DNA from: Streptococcus oralis ATCC 35037
GTDB lineage: Bacteria > Bacillota > Bacilli > Lactobacillales > Streptococcaceae
DNA length: 64,000 bases
Direction of reading: 5' to 3'
Assembly: GCF_900637025.1 (NCBI RefSeq)
Contig: NZ_LR134336.1
Coordinates: forward strand, 1,456,001-1,520,000
Each line of letters begins with the position of its first letter. Position 1 is the first letter of the stretch. Under the pieces are notes generated by a model, which was not told where the DNA came from, did not search any database, and saw only the letters and a list, made by a program, of their open reading frames with translations. This document shows, piece after piece, positions 16,815-26,103 of this stretch. Made by a program: the position numbers and the translations under genes.

Positions 16815-17399
16815 ATGTCAAACGTAGATAAAAATGTAGAAAAAAAAGATGTTGCTGTTGTTTCTCAAGATATTAAAGGGGAACTCACTTATGAAGACAA
16901 AGTAATCCAAAAAATCATTGGTCTTTCACTTGAAAAAGTACCTGGACTTTTGGATGTGGATGGAGGATTCTTCTCTAATCTAACAGAAAAAATTATCAAT
17001 ACAGATAATGTCACTCATGGTGTCAATGTTGAAGTTGGGAAAGAGCAAGTTGCAGTTGACTTGAACATTGTTGTTGAGTACCAAAAGAATGTCCCTGCTT
17101 TGTACAAAGAAATCAAAGATGTTGTTGTATCACAAGTTACAAAAATGACTGATCTAGAAGTAGTTGAAGTCAATGTGAATGTTGTTGATATCAAAACGAA
17201 GGAACAGCATGAAGCAGATTCAGTTAGCCTCCAAGACCGAGTAACTGACGTGGCTTCTTCAACAGGAGAATTTGCTTCAGAACAATTTGAAAAAGTGAAA
17301 TCTGGTATCGGTTCAGGTGTTGCTGCTGTTCAAGAAAAAGTAGGTGAAGGTGTTGAAGCCGTTAAGGGCGAAGCAAAGGAAAATGCTCGCGTACACTAA
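16815..17399 (+). CDS. gls24: Asp23/Gls24 family envelope stress response protein
   Basis: The 194-residue soluble protein carries the Asp23 domain (about residues 20-125, with GELTYEDKVIQKIIGLSLEK and VVEYQKNVPALYKEI). An amphipathic alanine/valine/glutamate-rich C-terminal tail follows (about 140-194). Relatives in enterococci and pneumococci are induced by envelope and general stress. A clear AAAGGAG precedes the ATG. It lies immediately after AmaP and DUF2273, the expected membrane partners, and before a CsbD gene. Confidence 0.92.
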   Translation: MSNVDKNVEKKDVAVVSQDIKGELTYEDKVIQKIIGLSLEKVPGLLDVDGGFFSNLTEKIINTDNVTHGVNVEVGKEQVAVDLNIVVEYQKNVPALYKEIKDVVVSQVTKMTDLEVVEVNVNVVDIKTKEQHEADSVSLQDRVTDVASSTGEFASEQFEKVKSGIGSGVAAVQEKVGEGVEAVKGEAKENARVH

Positions 17400-17440
17400 T
17401 TCATCTAGTCTAAATCAATCAATTTAAAGGAGGCAGAATC

Positions 17441-17644
17441 ATGTCAACAGAAGAAAAACTAAATCAAGCAAAAGGTTCCATTAAAGAAGGTGTCGGCAAA
17501 ATGATCGGCGATGAAAAAATGGAAAAAGAAGGAACAGCTGAAAAAGTTGTTTCCAAAGTAAAAGAAGTTGCTGAAGATGCTAAAGACGCTGTCGAAGGCG
17601 CTATTGAAGGTGTTAAAAACATGCTTCACAAAGATGAAAAATAA
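17441..17644 (+). CDS. CsbD family stress protein
   Basis: This 67-residue hydrophilic protein shows the CsbD pattern: [20 protein letters not shown], followed by a lysine/glutamate/alanine-rich helix. CsbD proteins are general-stress proteins of unknown activity. A strong AAAGGAGG site precedes the ATG. It is the last gene of the stress cluster and is followed by an intrinsic terminator at 17682. Confidence 0.9.
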   Translation: MSTEEKLNQAKGSIKEGVGKMIGDEKMEKEGTAEKVVSKVKEVAEDAKDAVEGAIEGVKNMLHKDEK

Positions 17645-17681
17645 GGCTAAAAGTTAGCTGACCTTTTCATCTATAGTAGTC

Positions 17682-17712
17682 AAAAAGAGGACCGTAAATG
17701 TCCTCTTTTTTT
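17682..17712 (+). terminator. Terminator of the stress cluster
   Basis: AAAAAGAGGAC, a seven-base loop, GTCCTC and a long T run end the GlsB-CsbD cluster. Confidence 0.85.
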
Positions 17713-17768
17713 GTAGATCGGATTCTAAACACGCTTCCCAATTTTCGTTAAAAGAAATTTTTAATAGG

Positions 17769-17793
17769 AAAAGCTCTGGTTTCAGGGCTTTTT
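17769..17793. terminator. Second hairpin between convergent genes
   Basis: AAAAGCTCTG, GTTT and CAGGGCTTTTT form a second terminator-like hairpin. On the minus strand it would lie downstream of the gene at 17862. Confidence 0.55.
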
Positions 17794-17861
17794 ACTTGTT
17801 TAAAATAATAGCTCCCTTTTAAAGAAAGAAAATTGAAAAGCTTGCACACTACTAGACTAGC

Positions 17862-18383
17862 TTATTTATCCACCACCTGAGCCTCAAATTGGGCTGGTTG
17901 GTTGTCTACATTGGTAATGGTGATCGTGTAGGGTTTGTTATTGGTGGCATCAAACACTTTTTCACCTTGGTAACTCACAACAACTCCATCTTTTTCTAAA
18001 TAAATATCTGCTTGGTTGTTTGGAAGTTCTTCATCCTCCTTGTCGAAACCATGGCTTTTTATAATTTTTTGTCCCTCTACTTCATAGTAAATATCACCAT
18101 TACTCTCACTCCAAACACTAGAGCCAGTTAATTTAATTTTACTTGAATCATTTTTCTTCAAGATGAAGATTGAATAGTATTCCAAATCTTGTGTTCTGGG
18201 ATTTACTCTTAAGTTGACGGATTGACCTGGTTGAAGAGTGTATTTGCCATAGTTCAAAACCGAAAGGACAAACCAAACTAGCAGCAAACTATACAAGACT
18301 CCTATAATTATTCGTGAGCGCCTACTTTTAAACAAAGGTAAAAGTAACACGAAAGAGACAATAAAGAGCAATTCTGTAAACAT
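17862..18383 (-). CDS. Membrane protein of unknown function
   Basis: The 173-residue product has two hydrophobic helices at the N-terminus (about residues 3-18 and 24-45) and then an extracellular beta-rich region of about 125 residues. It has no cysteines or sortase motif. I do not recognise the family. It lies 69 bases downstream of the frameshifted gene at 18453-18966, which has the same kind of architecture (one N-terminal helix plus a hydrophilic domain), so the two may belong to one small unit. Confidence 0.55.
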   Translation of the reverse strand: MFTELLFIVSFVLLLPLFKSRRSRIIIGVLYSLLLVWFVLSVLNYGKYTLQPGQSVNLRVNPRTQDLEYYSIFILKKNDSSKIKLTGSSVWSESNGDIYYEVEGQKIIKSHGFDKEDEELPNNQADIYLEKDGVVVSYQGEKVFDATNNKPYTITITNVDNQPAQFEAQVVDK

Positions 18384-18452
18384 TCTTTTCCCCTTTTCTC
18401 ATCATCGTTGACATCCTGAACAGAGTCTCGCATCCATTTCTCACTAGTAACA

Positions 18453-18966
18453 TCAACCATACAAAGTCTGATACATCTTATCTAGAAAATCTTTCAACTC
18501 TTTTCGAACAATCTTTAACAGGCGTTCTTCTTCGGTTTGAGAAATCGTCACACTTTCTTTATTTTGATTACTGATATGAGAATAGTAACTACGTTTTAGG
18601 GTTAATTGATGATCTAAAATATAGTAGGCATTTATTTTTTCCTCATTTACCATTGTTTCAAATAAAACTGAGACTTCATCCCTGCCAGGATTCGACATTT
18701 TCAAATCAATGTCTCCTTTTATCCCTATCTCCATCCAAGCGAATGGCACCGTCGGGAGGAACAATATAGCCTGCTTTTCGCATGTCAGACGCATATTTCC
18801 CTGAATCCATTAAATGTTGTAAGACTGCTATATTGTCCTCTTCTTCAAAGGAAGTCTTTAATTGGAACCGTTCTTGGTGACTCTGATACTGAAAATAAAG
18901 AGTGATACCAACAACTAAGGCAAGTACAGAAGCAAGCAAGATTCGTATTTTTCTAGGTCTCGACAT
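18453..18966 (-). pseudogene. Frameshifted gene for a small membrane-anchored protein
   Basis: Two overlapping minus-strand frames make one protein. The upstream part (18966 to about 18720) encodes a signal-anchor helix (ILLASVLALVVGITLYFQYQ) and ends RLDGDRDKRRH at a premature stop. The downstream part continues naturally as KGDIDLKMSNPGRDEVSVLF to 18453. Removing one A from the AAAA run at 18717-18720 restores a single frame of about 170 residues reading LDGDRDKGDIDLKM. It is either a real loss-of-function mutation or a sequencing error in a short homopolymer. The function is unknown. Confidence 0.7.
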
Positions 18967-19069
18967 GTTTATTTCCTCTATCTAATAAATCATAGAAGTC
19001 TTGTTTCTAACTTTGAAAGATAACTTCTTTATTCTTGAAAATCCTTGGGACTCTAGCACCATGTGACTG

Positions 19070-19525
19070 CTATCTGCCCTTTTTCATGATGTATTTTCGT
19101 ATAGGTGTTTCAACCATTTGAACGATTTCAAATCCTTCTTTTTGGTAAAGCTTGTAAGCTGTTTGATTTGCCTCGTAGACATTTAGAGAAATAGTGTCTA
19201 TGTCTTCATTTTCAAAGGCCAAACTAACAAATTTTCTTAAAGCCTGGCTACCTAAGCCTTGCCCCTGCTTCTGAGGGTTGATAAAAAATCTCCCGATATG
19301 AAGATTCCTGTCTTCTAGCCTGATTTTCTGGATAAGCCCCACAAACTCTTGTCCATCAAAGATTGAAAAGATTCCTTCCAAATCTTGCAAGATTTGAATT
19401 GTCAAGGGAAAAGGAATCATTGTTCCCATCCATTGTTCTTGAAAGGATTTGCCAAGGGAGTTAGACCATTGGCATACGAGCTGAGCATTTTCTGTGCTCA
19501 CATTTTCTTCAAAACGAATTGTCAT
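19070..19525 (-). CDS. GNAT family N-acetyltransferase
   Basis: The 151-residue protein fits the GNAT fold. The acetyl-CoA-binding motif A is IGRFFINPQKQGQGLGSQAL (Q/R-x-x-G-x-G/A form), followed by the C-terminal ISLNVYEANQTAYKLYQKEG segment typical of RimI-like enzymes. The substrate cannot be told. It is transcribed divergently from cilC, and the intergenic space carries the TACGAATA competence box of cilC. Confidence 0.85.
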   Translation of the reverse strand: MTIRFEENVSTENAQLVCQWSNSLGKSFQEQWMGTMIPFPLTIQILQDLEGIFSIFDGQEFVGLIQKIRLEDRNLHIGRFFINPQKQGQGLGSQALRKFVSLAFENEDIDTISLNVYEANQTAYKLYQKEGFEIVQMVETPIRKYIMKKGR

Positions 19526-19579
19526 CTTGACCTCACCATCTTATCTATGTTTCTCCATTATACTACTTCTCCTATTTTT

Positions 19580-19587
19580 TACGAATA
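19580..19587 (+). promoter_or_regulatory. Competence SigX (cin/com) box
   Basis: TACGAATA, preceded by a T-rich stretch, is the -10-like element recognised by the alternative sigma factor SigX in streptococcal late-competence genes. It ends only 7 bases before the cilC start codon, so the transcript would have almost no leader. Confidence 0.8.
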
Positions 19588-19594
19588 GATAAGT

Positions 19595-20257
19595 ATGATT
19601 GATCTTTATTTTTTTCTTGTCGGGAGCATTCTCGCTTCTTTCTTGGGTTTGATCATTGACCGTTTCCCTGAGCAATCCATTATTCGACCGGCTAGCTACT
19701 GCAATTCCTGTCAGACTCGCTTGCGACCCTTAGATTTGATTCCTATCCTTTCGCAGGTCTTCAATCGCTTTCGCTGTCGCTACTGCAAGATTCGATATCC
19801 ATTCTGGTATGCCCTCTTTGAACTCGGCTTAGGAATCCTCTTTCTAGCTTGGTCTTGGGGCTGGATTTCCTTGGGTCAAGTCATCCTCATCACTGCTGGT
19901 TTGACCTTGGGCATCTACGACTTTCGCCATCAGGAATATCCCTTACTAGTCTGGATGACTTTCCACCTAATCCTCATGGCTTTCTGTAGTTGGAATCTGG
20001 TTATGGTCTTCTTCCTTATACTTGGAATCATGGCCCATTTTATCGATATTCGCATGGGCGCAGGGGATTTTCTCTTTCTAGCTTCTTGTGCTCTCATCTT
20101 TAGCGCGACAGAATTACTCATCTTGATTCAGTTCGCTTCTGCGGCAGGCATTCTGGCCTTTCTCCTGCAAAAGAAAAAGGAAAGACTTCCTTTCGTGCCT
20201 TTCCTCTTACTTGCTGCGACTATAATAATTTTCTATCAGTTCTTATTAGTTTGTTGA
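19595..20257 (+). CDS. cilC: Late-competence prepilin peptidase CilC/PilD, altered C-terminus
   Basis: This 220-residue type IV prepilin peptidase processes the competence pilins. It has two CxxC pairs (CNSCQ and CRYCK), multiple membrane helices, and the GxGD aspartyl-protease motif in RMGAGDFLFLAS. The first catalytic Asp probably lies in GIYDFRH. A SigX box sits just upstream and there is no Shine-Dalgarno site. The C-terminus (after LLLA) has been replaced: a second copy of the cilC 3' end survives at 21711-21797, past the inserted WYL gene pair. The enzyme is probably still functional, because the catalytic core is intact. Confidence 0.88.
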   Translation: MIDLYFFLVGSILASFLGLIIDRFPEQSIIRPASYCNSCQTRLRPLDLIPILSQVFNRFRCRYCKIRYPFWYALFELGLGILFLAWSWGWISLGQVILITAGLTLGIYDFRHQEYPLLVWMTFHLILMAFCSWNLVMVFFLILGIMAHFIDIRMGAGDFLFLASCALIFSATELLILIQFASAAGILAFLLQKKKERLPFVPFLLLAATIIIFYQFLLVC

Positions 20258-20701
20258 ATTGGGAACCCAAAGCTCAACTTCTGCATCCATGGGATTACCG
20301 TTTAAAAGTATTTCTAAGATAATTCCATCATTGTAAAGCGAACTATATTCTCCCTCAAAAAAGTTATCCTCCAATTTATCAAACAAGAGTCTTGATTTAT
20401 CACCACTGGCTGAGCTTACTAAATAATCTTTCTCTGGGACAAGAATGCTTTCGTAACCTGCCACAGCATTATTTGCCACAACTCCTGCGTAGTATTGTAT
20501 ACCATCTTTATGAGGAACTATCAAAGCATAGCCTCTTTTATCTATGGAATGGGGCATCAATTTTCCTAGCATTCCTTCTTTAAATAACTGAGTATAGAAT
20601 GCCGTTTTCTCTTTAGAATAGTGATGTTCATGAACTGTAGTTCCTTCTATCAAAATACTCTTGCCAACTAAGGTAAACGATGGTTTAGTTTGATGTTTCA
20701 T
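20246..20701 (-). CDS. GyrI/AraC-type effector-binding domain protein
   Basis: The 151-residue protein resembles the stand-alone effector-binding (GyrI-like) domain, with features such as YALIVPHKDGIQYYAGVVAN and a final acidic-aromatic EVELWVP strand. Such proteins bind small hydrophobic ligands. The frame opens upstream, but GAAAGGAG placed before the ATG at 20701 (MKHQTKPSF) decides the start. It is divergent from a WYL-domain regulator and shares a palindrome with it, a pair often found together. It overlaps the 3' end of cilC by 12 bases. Confidence 0.75.
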   Translation of the reverse strand: MKHQTKPSFTLVGKSILIEGTTVHEHHYSKEKTAFYTQLFKEGMLGKLMPHSIDKRGYALIVPHKDGIQYYAGVVANNAVAGYESILVPEKDYLVSSASGDKSRLLFDKLEDNFFEGEYSSLYNDGIILEILLNGNPMDAEVELWVPNSTN

Positions 20702-20743
20702 TATATGAACTCCTTTCTTTATGGTATAATCATAACAAAAGTA

Positions 20744-20765
20744 ATATGACAACTATCTGTCATAT
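20744..20765. promoter_or_regulatory. Palindromic operator between the WYL regulator and its partner
   Basis: ATATGACA, six bases, TGTCATAT is a perfect 8-bp inverted repeat in the 78-base divergent gap. The minus-strand -35 (TTGTCA) lies inside it. It also lies just downstream of a plus-strand extended -10 (TGGTATAAT, 20722-20730). Autoregulation by the WYL regulator is likely. Confidence 0.65.
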
Positions 20766-20779
20766 TTAAGGAGAAAATT

Positions 20780-21679
20780 ATGAAAATCGACCGTCAAATG
20801 GGGATTATTTCTCATTTAGTAAATAAACGAAAAACAACAGCTAAAGAATTATCAGAACTTTTTAAAGTCAGCACACGAACTATTATGAGAGATATTGATG
20901 ATTTATCTCTTGCAGGCATTCCTCTCTATGTAATGAAAGGAAAAAATGGAGGCATTTTTCTTATGGAAGACTTCCAAACTGACAAACCTCCCCTGACCCA
21001 ATCCGAACGGCTTTCGATCGAATCTGGTTTAAAAAGCCGTTATCAAGTATTGGAAGATGCCTCTACTTTCAATGCTATATTGAAATTAAATGCTACCAAT
21101 ACATACTCTGATTTCGAAATTGATTTATCTCTATCTCAAGGGAACTTGGAAATACGAACTTTGATTTTTAAGTTATTGGAAGCTATCAGAGGTAGAGTAA
21201 AAATAAAATTTTCCTATATTAATTCACAAGGACTGGTGAGTCAAAAAAATTGTGAGCCTTACCGTATTGTCTATAAGGACCGGAGTTGGTATATGGATGC
21301 CTACGATACTGATAAAGCGCGTTTTTCTGTTTTTAAAGTTGCTAGAATTAGTGAACTTACTCTCTCCGATACTTTTTCAAAAAGACATTTTACACCACTT
21401 CCCTATGATGGTGGTGCTTGGATGAATGAAAACAAAGTACCTGTCATCCTGCATGTCCAGAAAATTGTTCTTGATCGATTTGTGGAACTCTTAGGCTATA
21501 ATGCCATAAAACCTATTAATAGCGATATTTACGAGATTACTTATCCGTTAAACGACAATGATTGGGGATACAATACCTTGCTTGCTTTTGGAAAATACAT
21601 CACTGTTATATCTCCTAAGCATTTCCTGAAACATTTCACCAACTATATAGATACCATTCATAAGCAATACCCAAACTAA
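20780..21679 (+). CDS. YafY/DeoR-like WYL-domain transcriptional regulator
   Basis: The 299-residue regulator has an N-terminal HTH_11 domain (ISHLVNKRKTTAKELSELFK, then VSTRTIMRDIDDLSLAGIPL) and a central WYL domain (about residues 135-215, including the CEPYRIVYKDRSWYMDAYD segment). WYL domains sense ligands, often nucleic acids or metabolites. AAGGAG precedes the ATG. It is divergent from the effector-binding protein, and a palindrome lies between them. Gene and partner form an insert within the 3' end of cilC. Confidence 0.85.
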   Translation: MKIDRQMGIISHLVNKRKTTAKELSELFKVSTRTIMRDIDDLSLAGIPLYVMKGKNGGIFLMEDFQTDKPPLTQSERLSIESGLKSRYQVLEDASTFNAILKLNATNTYSDFEIDLSLSQGNLEIRTLIFKLLEAIRGRVKIKFSYINSQGLVSQKNCEPYRIVYKDRSWYMDAYDTDKARFSVFKVARISELTLSDTFSKRHFTPLPYDGGAWMNENKVPVILHVQKIVLDRFVELLGYNAIKPINSDIYEITYPLNDNDWGYNTLLAFGKYITVISPKHFLKHFTNYIDTIHKQYPN

Positions 21680-21710
21680 TATTCAACTGTCATTCATGAA
21701 CTTATACCCT

Positions 21711-21797
21711 AAAAAGAAAAAGGAAAGACTTCCTTTTGTGCCTTTCCTCTTACTTGCTGCTTGCGTGATTATTTTTGGTAAGCTACTGCTTGTTTGA
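21711..21797 (+). pseudogene. Orphan 3' end of cilC
   Basis: The first 50 bases duplicate 20169-20217 with a single C/T difference. They continue in frame to [20 protein letters not shown] then KLLLV and TGA at 21795-21797. This is evidently the original cilC terminus, separated from the gene by the inserted WYL pair. It overlaps the trpA 3' end by 29 bases. Confidence 0.8.
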
Positions 21798-22545
21798 TAA
21801 AGTCCTCAATTGGCTCTCCTTGGTGGAGAGCTTTTACAATTTTCGAACCGACGATAACACCATCTGACACCGCATTGAAGCGTTCTACGTCTTCTTGACT
21901 AGACACACCAAATCCTGTCAAGACTGGGATGTCAGCTACTTGATGCAATTGCGCCAGGTGCTTGTCCAAGTCTGCACGGTAATTTCCTGACTTCCCTGTC
22001 ACCCCATTGATGGCAACAGCATAGACGAAGCCTTCTGCTCCCTTGATCAATTCTTTTTGTCGTTCAAGGCCTGTGGTCAAGCTAACTAGGGGAATCAAGG
22101 CCATGTCTGTATCTGCTAAAAATGGCTCTACAAAGTTGGCATGCTCATGAGGCAGGTCTGGGATAATCAAACCCTTAACGGCTGTATCTGCCAAATCTTT
22201 GACAAAGTTCTCAACACCATACTGAAAGAGGGGGTTGAAGTAGGTCATGATGACCAGTGGCACCTCAGTCTGAATGGTTTTCAAGGTTTCAACCAAAGCC
22301 TGGGTAGAAGTCCCATGAGCTAGACTGCGCAAACCTGCTTCTTCGATAACAGGGCCATCTGCAACAGGGTCTGAAAAGGGAATACCCACTTCAATGGCTG
22401 AAACACCCAAATCTTCTAAAAAGTGGATTGTTTCACCGAGACCATCCAAACCTTTCTCGTGGTCTCCAGCCATGATATAGGGAACGAAAATTCCTTTTCC
22501 AGCTGCTTTGATAGCATTCAATTTTTCTGTTAGTGTCTTAGGCAT
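21769..22545 (-). CDS. trpA: Tryptophan synthase alpha subunit
   Basis: TrpA cleaves indole-3-glycerol phosphate to indole and glyceraldehyde 3-phosphate. The 258-residue TIM barrel contains the catalytic Glu in [18 protein letters not shown] and the Asp just after it, plus the phosphate-binding [10 protein letters not shown] segment. The frame extends upstream, but the ATG at 22545 (MPKTLTEKL) gives the family length and an 8-base overlap with trpB. It is the last gene of trpEGDCFBA. Confidence 0.96.
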   Translation of the reverse strand: MPKTLTEKLNAIKAAGKGIFVPYIMAGDHEKGLDGLGETIHFLEDLGVSAIEVGIPFSDPVADGPVIEEAGLRSLAHGTSTQALVETLKTIQTEVPLVIMTYFNPLFQYGVENFVKDLADTAVKGLIIPDLPHEHANFVEPFLADTDMALIPLVSLTTGLERQKELIKGAEGFVYAVAINGVTGKSGNYRADLDKHLAQLHQVADIPVLTGFGVSSQEDVERFNAVSDGVIVGSKIVKALHQGEPIEDFIKQAVAYQK

Positions 22546-23761
22546 GGGCTTCTCCCTTCTTTGCTGCATCTGCTTCCAAGCGGTCTTTGACTTGAACCAC
22601 ATCCTTGTCCCCTCGTCCAGATAGGCAGACAATCATAGACTTGTCTGGTCCGAGGTCTTTGGCTAATTTCACTGCAAAGGCAATGGCATGGCTAGATTCC
22701 AAGGCTGGGATAATTCCTTCCACACGAGACAAGAGTTGGAATCCTTCCAAGGCTTCTTCGTCTGTCACAGGAACATAGCTGGCACGTTTAATATCGTGGT
22801 AGTGTGAATGTTCTGGACCGATACCAGGATAGTCCAAACCTGCTGAGATAGAGAAGGCTTCAAGAATTTGACCATGGGCATCTTGGAGCACATCCATGAG
22901 GGAACCGTGAAGAACACCTGGACGGCCCTTGGTCAAGGTAGCTGCGTGGTGCTCTGTATCCACACCAAGTCCTGCTGCTTCAGCCCCATACATGGCTACA
23001 GACTCATCTTCTACAAAGGGATGGAAGAGACCGATAGCATTAGAACCACCACCAACACAGGCTACTAGGGCATCTGGCAGATCTTGACCTGTCATATCGC
23101 GATACTGTTGTTTAGCTTCTCGACCAATGACACTTTGGAAATCACGAACAATTTCTGGGAATGGATGAGGCCCCAAGGCAGAACCAAGAATATAGTGGGT
23201 ATCATCGATATTAGCCACCCATGAACGAAGGGCTGCATTGACCGCATCCTTGAGCACGCGCGAACCATCAGTCACAGCCTCAACCTTGGCTCCCAAAAGC
23301 TCCATACGGAAGACATTAAGGGCTTGGCGTTTAACATCTTCCTCACCCATGTAGATGGTACATTCCATGTTAAAGAGGGCTGCAGCTGTTGCAGTTGCCA
23401 CACCGTGCTGACCAGCACCAGTTTCAGCGATAATTTTCTTTTTACCCATGCGTTTAGCCAGAAGAACCTGTCCCAAGGCATTGTTAATTTTGTGGGCCCC
23501 TGTATGGTTGAGGTCTTCACGCTTGAGGTAAATCTTGGCTCCGCCGATATGCTGGGTCAAGTTTTTTGCGTAGTAAAGGGGAGTTTCACGTCCTACATAC
23601 TGGCGTAAGAGTTGGTTTAATTCCTCTTGGAAACTTGGGTCCGCCTGACTTTCACGGTAGGCCTTCTCCAACTCCAAAACTGCTGTCATCAATGTTTCTG
23701 GGACGAAACGTCCGCCGAATTTTCCGTAAAATCCATCTTTATTTGGTTCTTGATATGCCAT
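22538..23761 (-). CDS. trpB: Tryptophan synthase beta subunit (operon copy)
   Basis: TrpB condenses indole with L-serine using pyridoxal phosphate. The 407-residue protein has the PLP lysine in [15 protein letters not shown], the catalytic Glu in [10 protein letters not shown], the phosphate loop [10 protein letters not shown], and the C-terminal SGRGDKDV. It overlaps trpF by 23 bases and trpA by 8, so it is translationally coupled. A second, distinct TrpB (28628-29806) lies upstream of the operon. Confidence 0.97.
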   Translation of the reverse strand: MAYQEPNKDGFYGKFGGRFVPETLMTAVLELEKAYRESQADPSFQEELNQLLRQYVGRETPLYYAKNLTQHIGGAKIYLKREDLNHTGAHKINNALGQVLLAKRMGKKKIIAETGAGQHGVATATAAALFNMECTIYMGEEDVKRQALNVFRMELLGAKVEAVTDGSRVLKDAVNAALRSWVANIDDTHYILGSALGPHPFPEIVRDFQSVIGREAKQQYRDMTGQDLPDALVACVGGGSNAIGLFHPFVEDESVAMYGAEAAGLGVDTEHHAATLTKGRPGVLHGSLMDVLQDAHGQILEAFSISAGLDYPGIGPEHSHYHDIKRASYVPVTDEEALEGFQLLSRVEGIIPALESSHAIAFAVKLAKDLGPDKSMIVCLSGRGDKDVVQVKDRLEADAAKKGEAHA

Positions 23762-24335
23762 TCTTTGCCCTCTCTATAAATCTTCTAATCTTTTCCTGAT
23801 CTTTTTGTCCATCTGTCTCCACTCCGCTCGATACATCAACTGCATAGGGAGTAAAGTGTTGAATTGCTTTTGCTACATTGTCTTCATTAAGTCCACCTGC
23901 GATGAAAAATGGCTGAGCTAGTTCTGCTGTATCCAGTTGGCCCCAGTCAAAGGTCTGACCACTCCCAGCCACAGGGGCATCAAAGAGTAGATAGTCTGCC
24001 TGAGAATTGGGCACATTCCCATCTCCATCCACCTGCACAGCCTGAATGCTGGCACAAGGCAAATCCTCAAACAAGTCATCCGCTACCTGACCATGAACTT
24101 GAACCAAGTCCAAGCAAACTTTGTCAATCGCTTCTAGCAGTTCTGCCCGACTTGGTGAAACAAATACGCCAACCTTTTTAACGTTCACAGGAATGAGCTT
24201 TGCCAGCTCAGCAGCCTCTTTCAAGGTCACCTGCCTTTTACTAGGTGCAAAGACAAAACCGATATAGTCTGCCCCTGCTGAAACGGCTGTCTCTACCGCT
24301 TCTTTGGTCGATAGTCCACAAATTTTAACCTTTGT
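23739..24335 (-). CDS. trpF: Phosphoribosylanthranilate isomerase
   Basis: TrpF isomerises phosphoribosylanthranilate to CdRP. The 198-residue barrel has the catalytic Cys in KVKICGLST and the catalytic Asp in [11 protein letters not shown]. The open frame begins at 24368, but the TTG at 24335, giving (M)TKVKICGL, yields the normal length and an 11-base overlap with trpC. I chose it; it implies a TTG start codon and reliance on coupling to trpC. Confidence 0.93.
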   Translation of the reverse strand, partial: TKVKICGLSTKEAVETAVSAGADYIGFVFAPSKRQVTLKEAAELAKLIPVNVKKVGVFVSPSRAELLEAIDKVCLDLVQVHGQVADDLFEDLPCASIQAVQVDGDGNVPNSQADYLLFDAPVAGSGQTFDWGQLDTAELAQPFFIAGGLNEDNVAKAIQHFTPYAVDVSSGVETDGQKDQEKIRRFIERAKNGISRTK

Positions 24336-25092
24336 CAATTTGCAACTCCTTGATTCTTTGAGCCACATCCTCTGCCTGCATAAGAGCTGTCCCTACCAAA
24401 ATTCCGTTAAAGTATGGTGCAACGCGTTTTGCATCCTTCCCTGTGAAAATAGCAGATTCAGAAATGTAATAGCGCCCTTCCTCAAAGTGCTGGGCTAAGT
24501 CTACACTGGTCTGCAAGTCGACTTCAAAGGTGGTCAAGTTGCGATTATTGACCCCAATAATCTCTGCACCAAGTCTGTGGGCCACCTCTAGTTCAGCTAA
24601 ATTGTGAGTCTCCACCAAGACTTCCAGACCAAGCTCTGTCGCGTAGTCGTAAAGTCCCTTGAGGCGTTCTTCTGACAAGGCTGCCACGATGAGCAGGATA
24701 ACTGTCGCGCCGGCATTGCGAGCACGGATGATTTGCTTTTCATCGATGATAAAGTCCTTGTTGAGCGTCGGAATCTGTACCTGACTGGAAATCTCTCGTA
24801 GATAATCCAAATGCCCTTTAAAGAAAACCTCATCTGTCAAAACCGAAATCATCACTGCGCCGTTCGCTTCATAAGTCTGGGCCTGTTGCACAATATCCAC
24901 ATTGAGATTGATATCTCCCAGACTAGGGCTAGCTTTCTTGACCTCAGCGATTACCTGTAAACGGTCCTGATGTTGTTTTAAATAGTCAGCCAAGCGATAG
25001 GTCTGGCGCAAGGGCTGGATTTGCTCCAGCTCCATCTGCTCGACTTCACGCGCCTTCTGCTCTAAGATTCGTGCTAAAAATTCCTGACTCAT
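24325..25092 (-). CDS. trpC: Indole-3-glycerol phosphate synthase
   Basis: TrpC closes the indole ring from CdRP. The 255-residue TIM barrel contains the conserved [25 protein letters not shown] and [12 protein letters not shown] segments, with catalytic Lys and Glu residues as in the family. Its start overlaps the trpD stop by 4 bases. Confidence 0.96.
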   Translation of the reverse strand: MSQEFLARILEQKAREVEQMELEQIQPLRQTYRLADYLKQHQDRLQVIAEVKKASPSLGDINLNVDIVQQAQTYEANGAVMISVLTDEVFFKGHLDYLREISSQVQIPTLNKDFIIDEKQIIRARNAGATVILLIVAALSEERLKGLYDYATELGLEVLVETHNLAELEVAHRLGAEIIGVNNRNLTTFEVDLQTSVDLAQHFEEGRYYISESAIFTGKDAKRVAPYFNGILVGTALMQAEDVAQRIKELQIDKG

Positions 25093-26093
25093 TTTTGGTA
25101 CTCCTGTAACAGTCTGAGTTTTTCAAGGGCCTTGCCACTAGCAATCACTTGACGAGCCAAGGCAACTCCTTCCTTGATACTAGCAACCTTACCATTAGCA
25201 TAGAAACCAAGACCAGCATTTAAAACTGTCGTTTCCAAGAATGGACTTGGTTCGTTTTGAAGAACGCTAAGCAAAATCTCTGCATTTTCCTGAGCATTCC
25301 CTCCACGGATATCTTCAATAGCGTAGCGTTCCATCCCCAAATCCTCTGGAGTAAAACTGGATAAGGTAATTTCGCCATTTTCAAGAAGAGCAATCTTGGT
25401 TGTTCCGTTCAAGCCGGCTTCATCAAGACCTTCTGGTCCAGCAACCACAACGGCACGTTTTCGCCCCATATTTTTCAAAACCTGAGCGGTACTTTCTAGC
25501 AGTTCTGGACGACTAATACCAAGAAGCTGTGTTTCCAAGGCCATTGGGTGAATCAGTGGACCAGTCAAGTTCATGATTGTTGGAATTCCTAGTTCCAAAC
25601 GAGCGGGCATGATGTACTTCATAGCTGGGTGCATATTTTTAGCAAAGAGAAAGACGATTCCAGTTTTATCAAAAACCTTACCTAGTTCAGCTGGTTTGAG
25701 GTCAAGATTGATACCCAATGCTTGAAGGACATCTGCAGAACCCGATTTAGAAGAAATCGAACGGTTACCGTGCTTGGCCATGTGGATGCCGCCACCAGCC
25801 AAGACAAAGGCTGCAGTTGTCGAAATGTTAAAGCTGAAAGACTTGTCCCCACCTGTACCGCAGTTATCCATAGCATCATGTATCTCAGTTGGAATGTGTT
25901 GGGCATGCCCTCTCATGACTTGTGCAATGGCTGTGCGTTCTTCCGGTGTTTCCCCCTTCATCTTAAGGGCCAAGAGAAGAGAAGCAATCTGCGCTTCGGT
26001 TACACGCCCAGTTACGATACGCTCAATGACATCCGTCATTTCCACACCTGATAAATTTTCAAATTTTGCTAGTTTTTCAATAATCTCTTTCAT
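25089..26093 (-). CDS. trpD: Anthranilate phosphoribosyltransferase
   Basis: TrpD transfers phosphoribose from PRPP to anthranilate. The 334-residue protein has the PRPP loop [17 protein letters not shown], the [17 protein letters not shown] segment and the [10 protein letters not shown] motif. It is a stand-alone enzyme and is not fused to TrpG. It starts 10 bases after trpG. Confidence 0.96.
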   Translation of the reverse strand: MKEIIEKLAKFENLSGVEMTDVIERIVTGRVTEAQIASLLLALKMKGETPEERTAIAQVMRGHAQHIPTEIHDAMDNCGTGGDKSFSFNISTTAAFVLAGGGIHMAKHGNRSISSKSGSADVLQALGINLDLKPAELGKVFDKTGIVFLFAKNMHPAMKYIMPARLELGIPTIMNLTGPLIHPMALETQLLGISRPELLESTAQVLKNMGRKRAVVVAGPEGLDEAGLNGTTKIALLENGEITLSSFTPEDLGMERYAIEDIRGGNAQENAEILLSVLQNEPSPFLETTVLNAGLGFYANGKVASIKEGVALARQVIASGKALEKLRLLQEYQK

Positions 26094-26103
26094 CCTAGTT
26101 TCC

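Noticed and set aside
23324..23608. Plus-strand open frames antisense to trpB and similar ones across the core genes
   Set aside because: They follow the codon shadow of real genes, lack ribosome binding sites and have no recognisable protein features.
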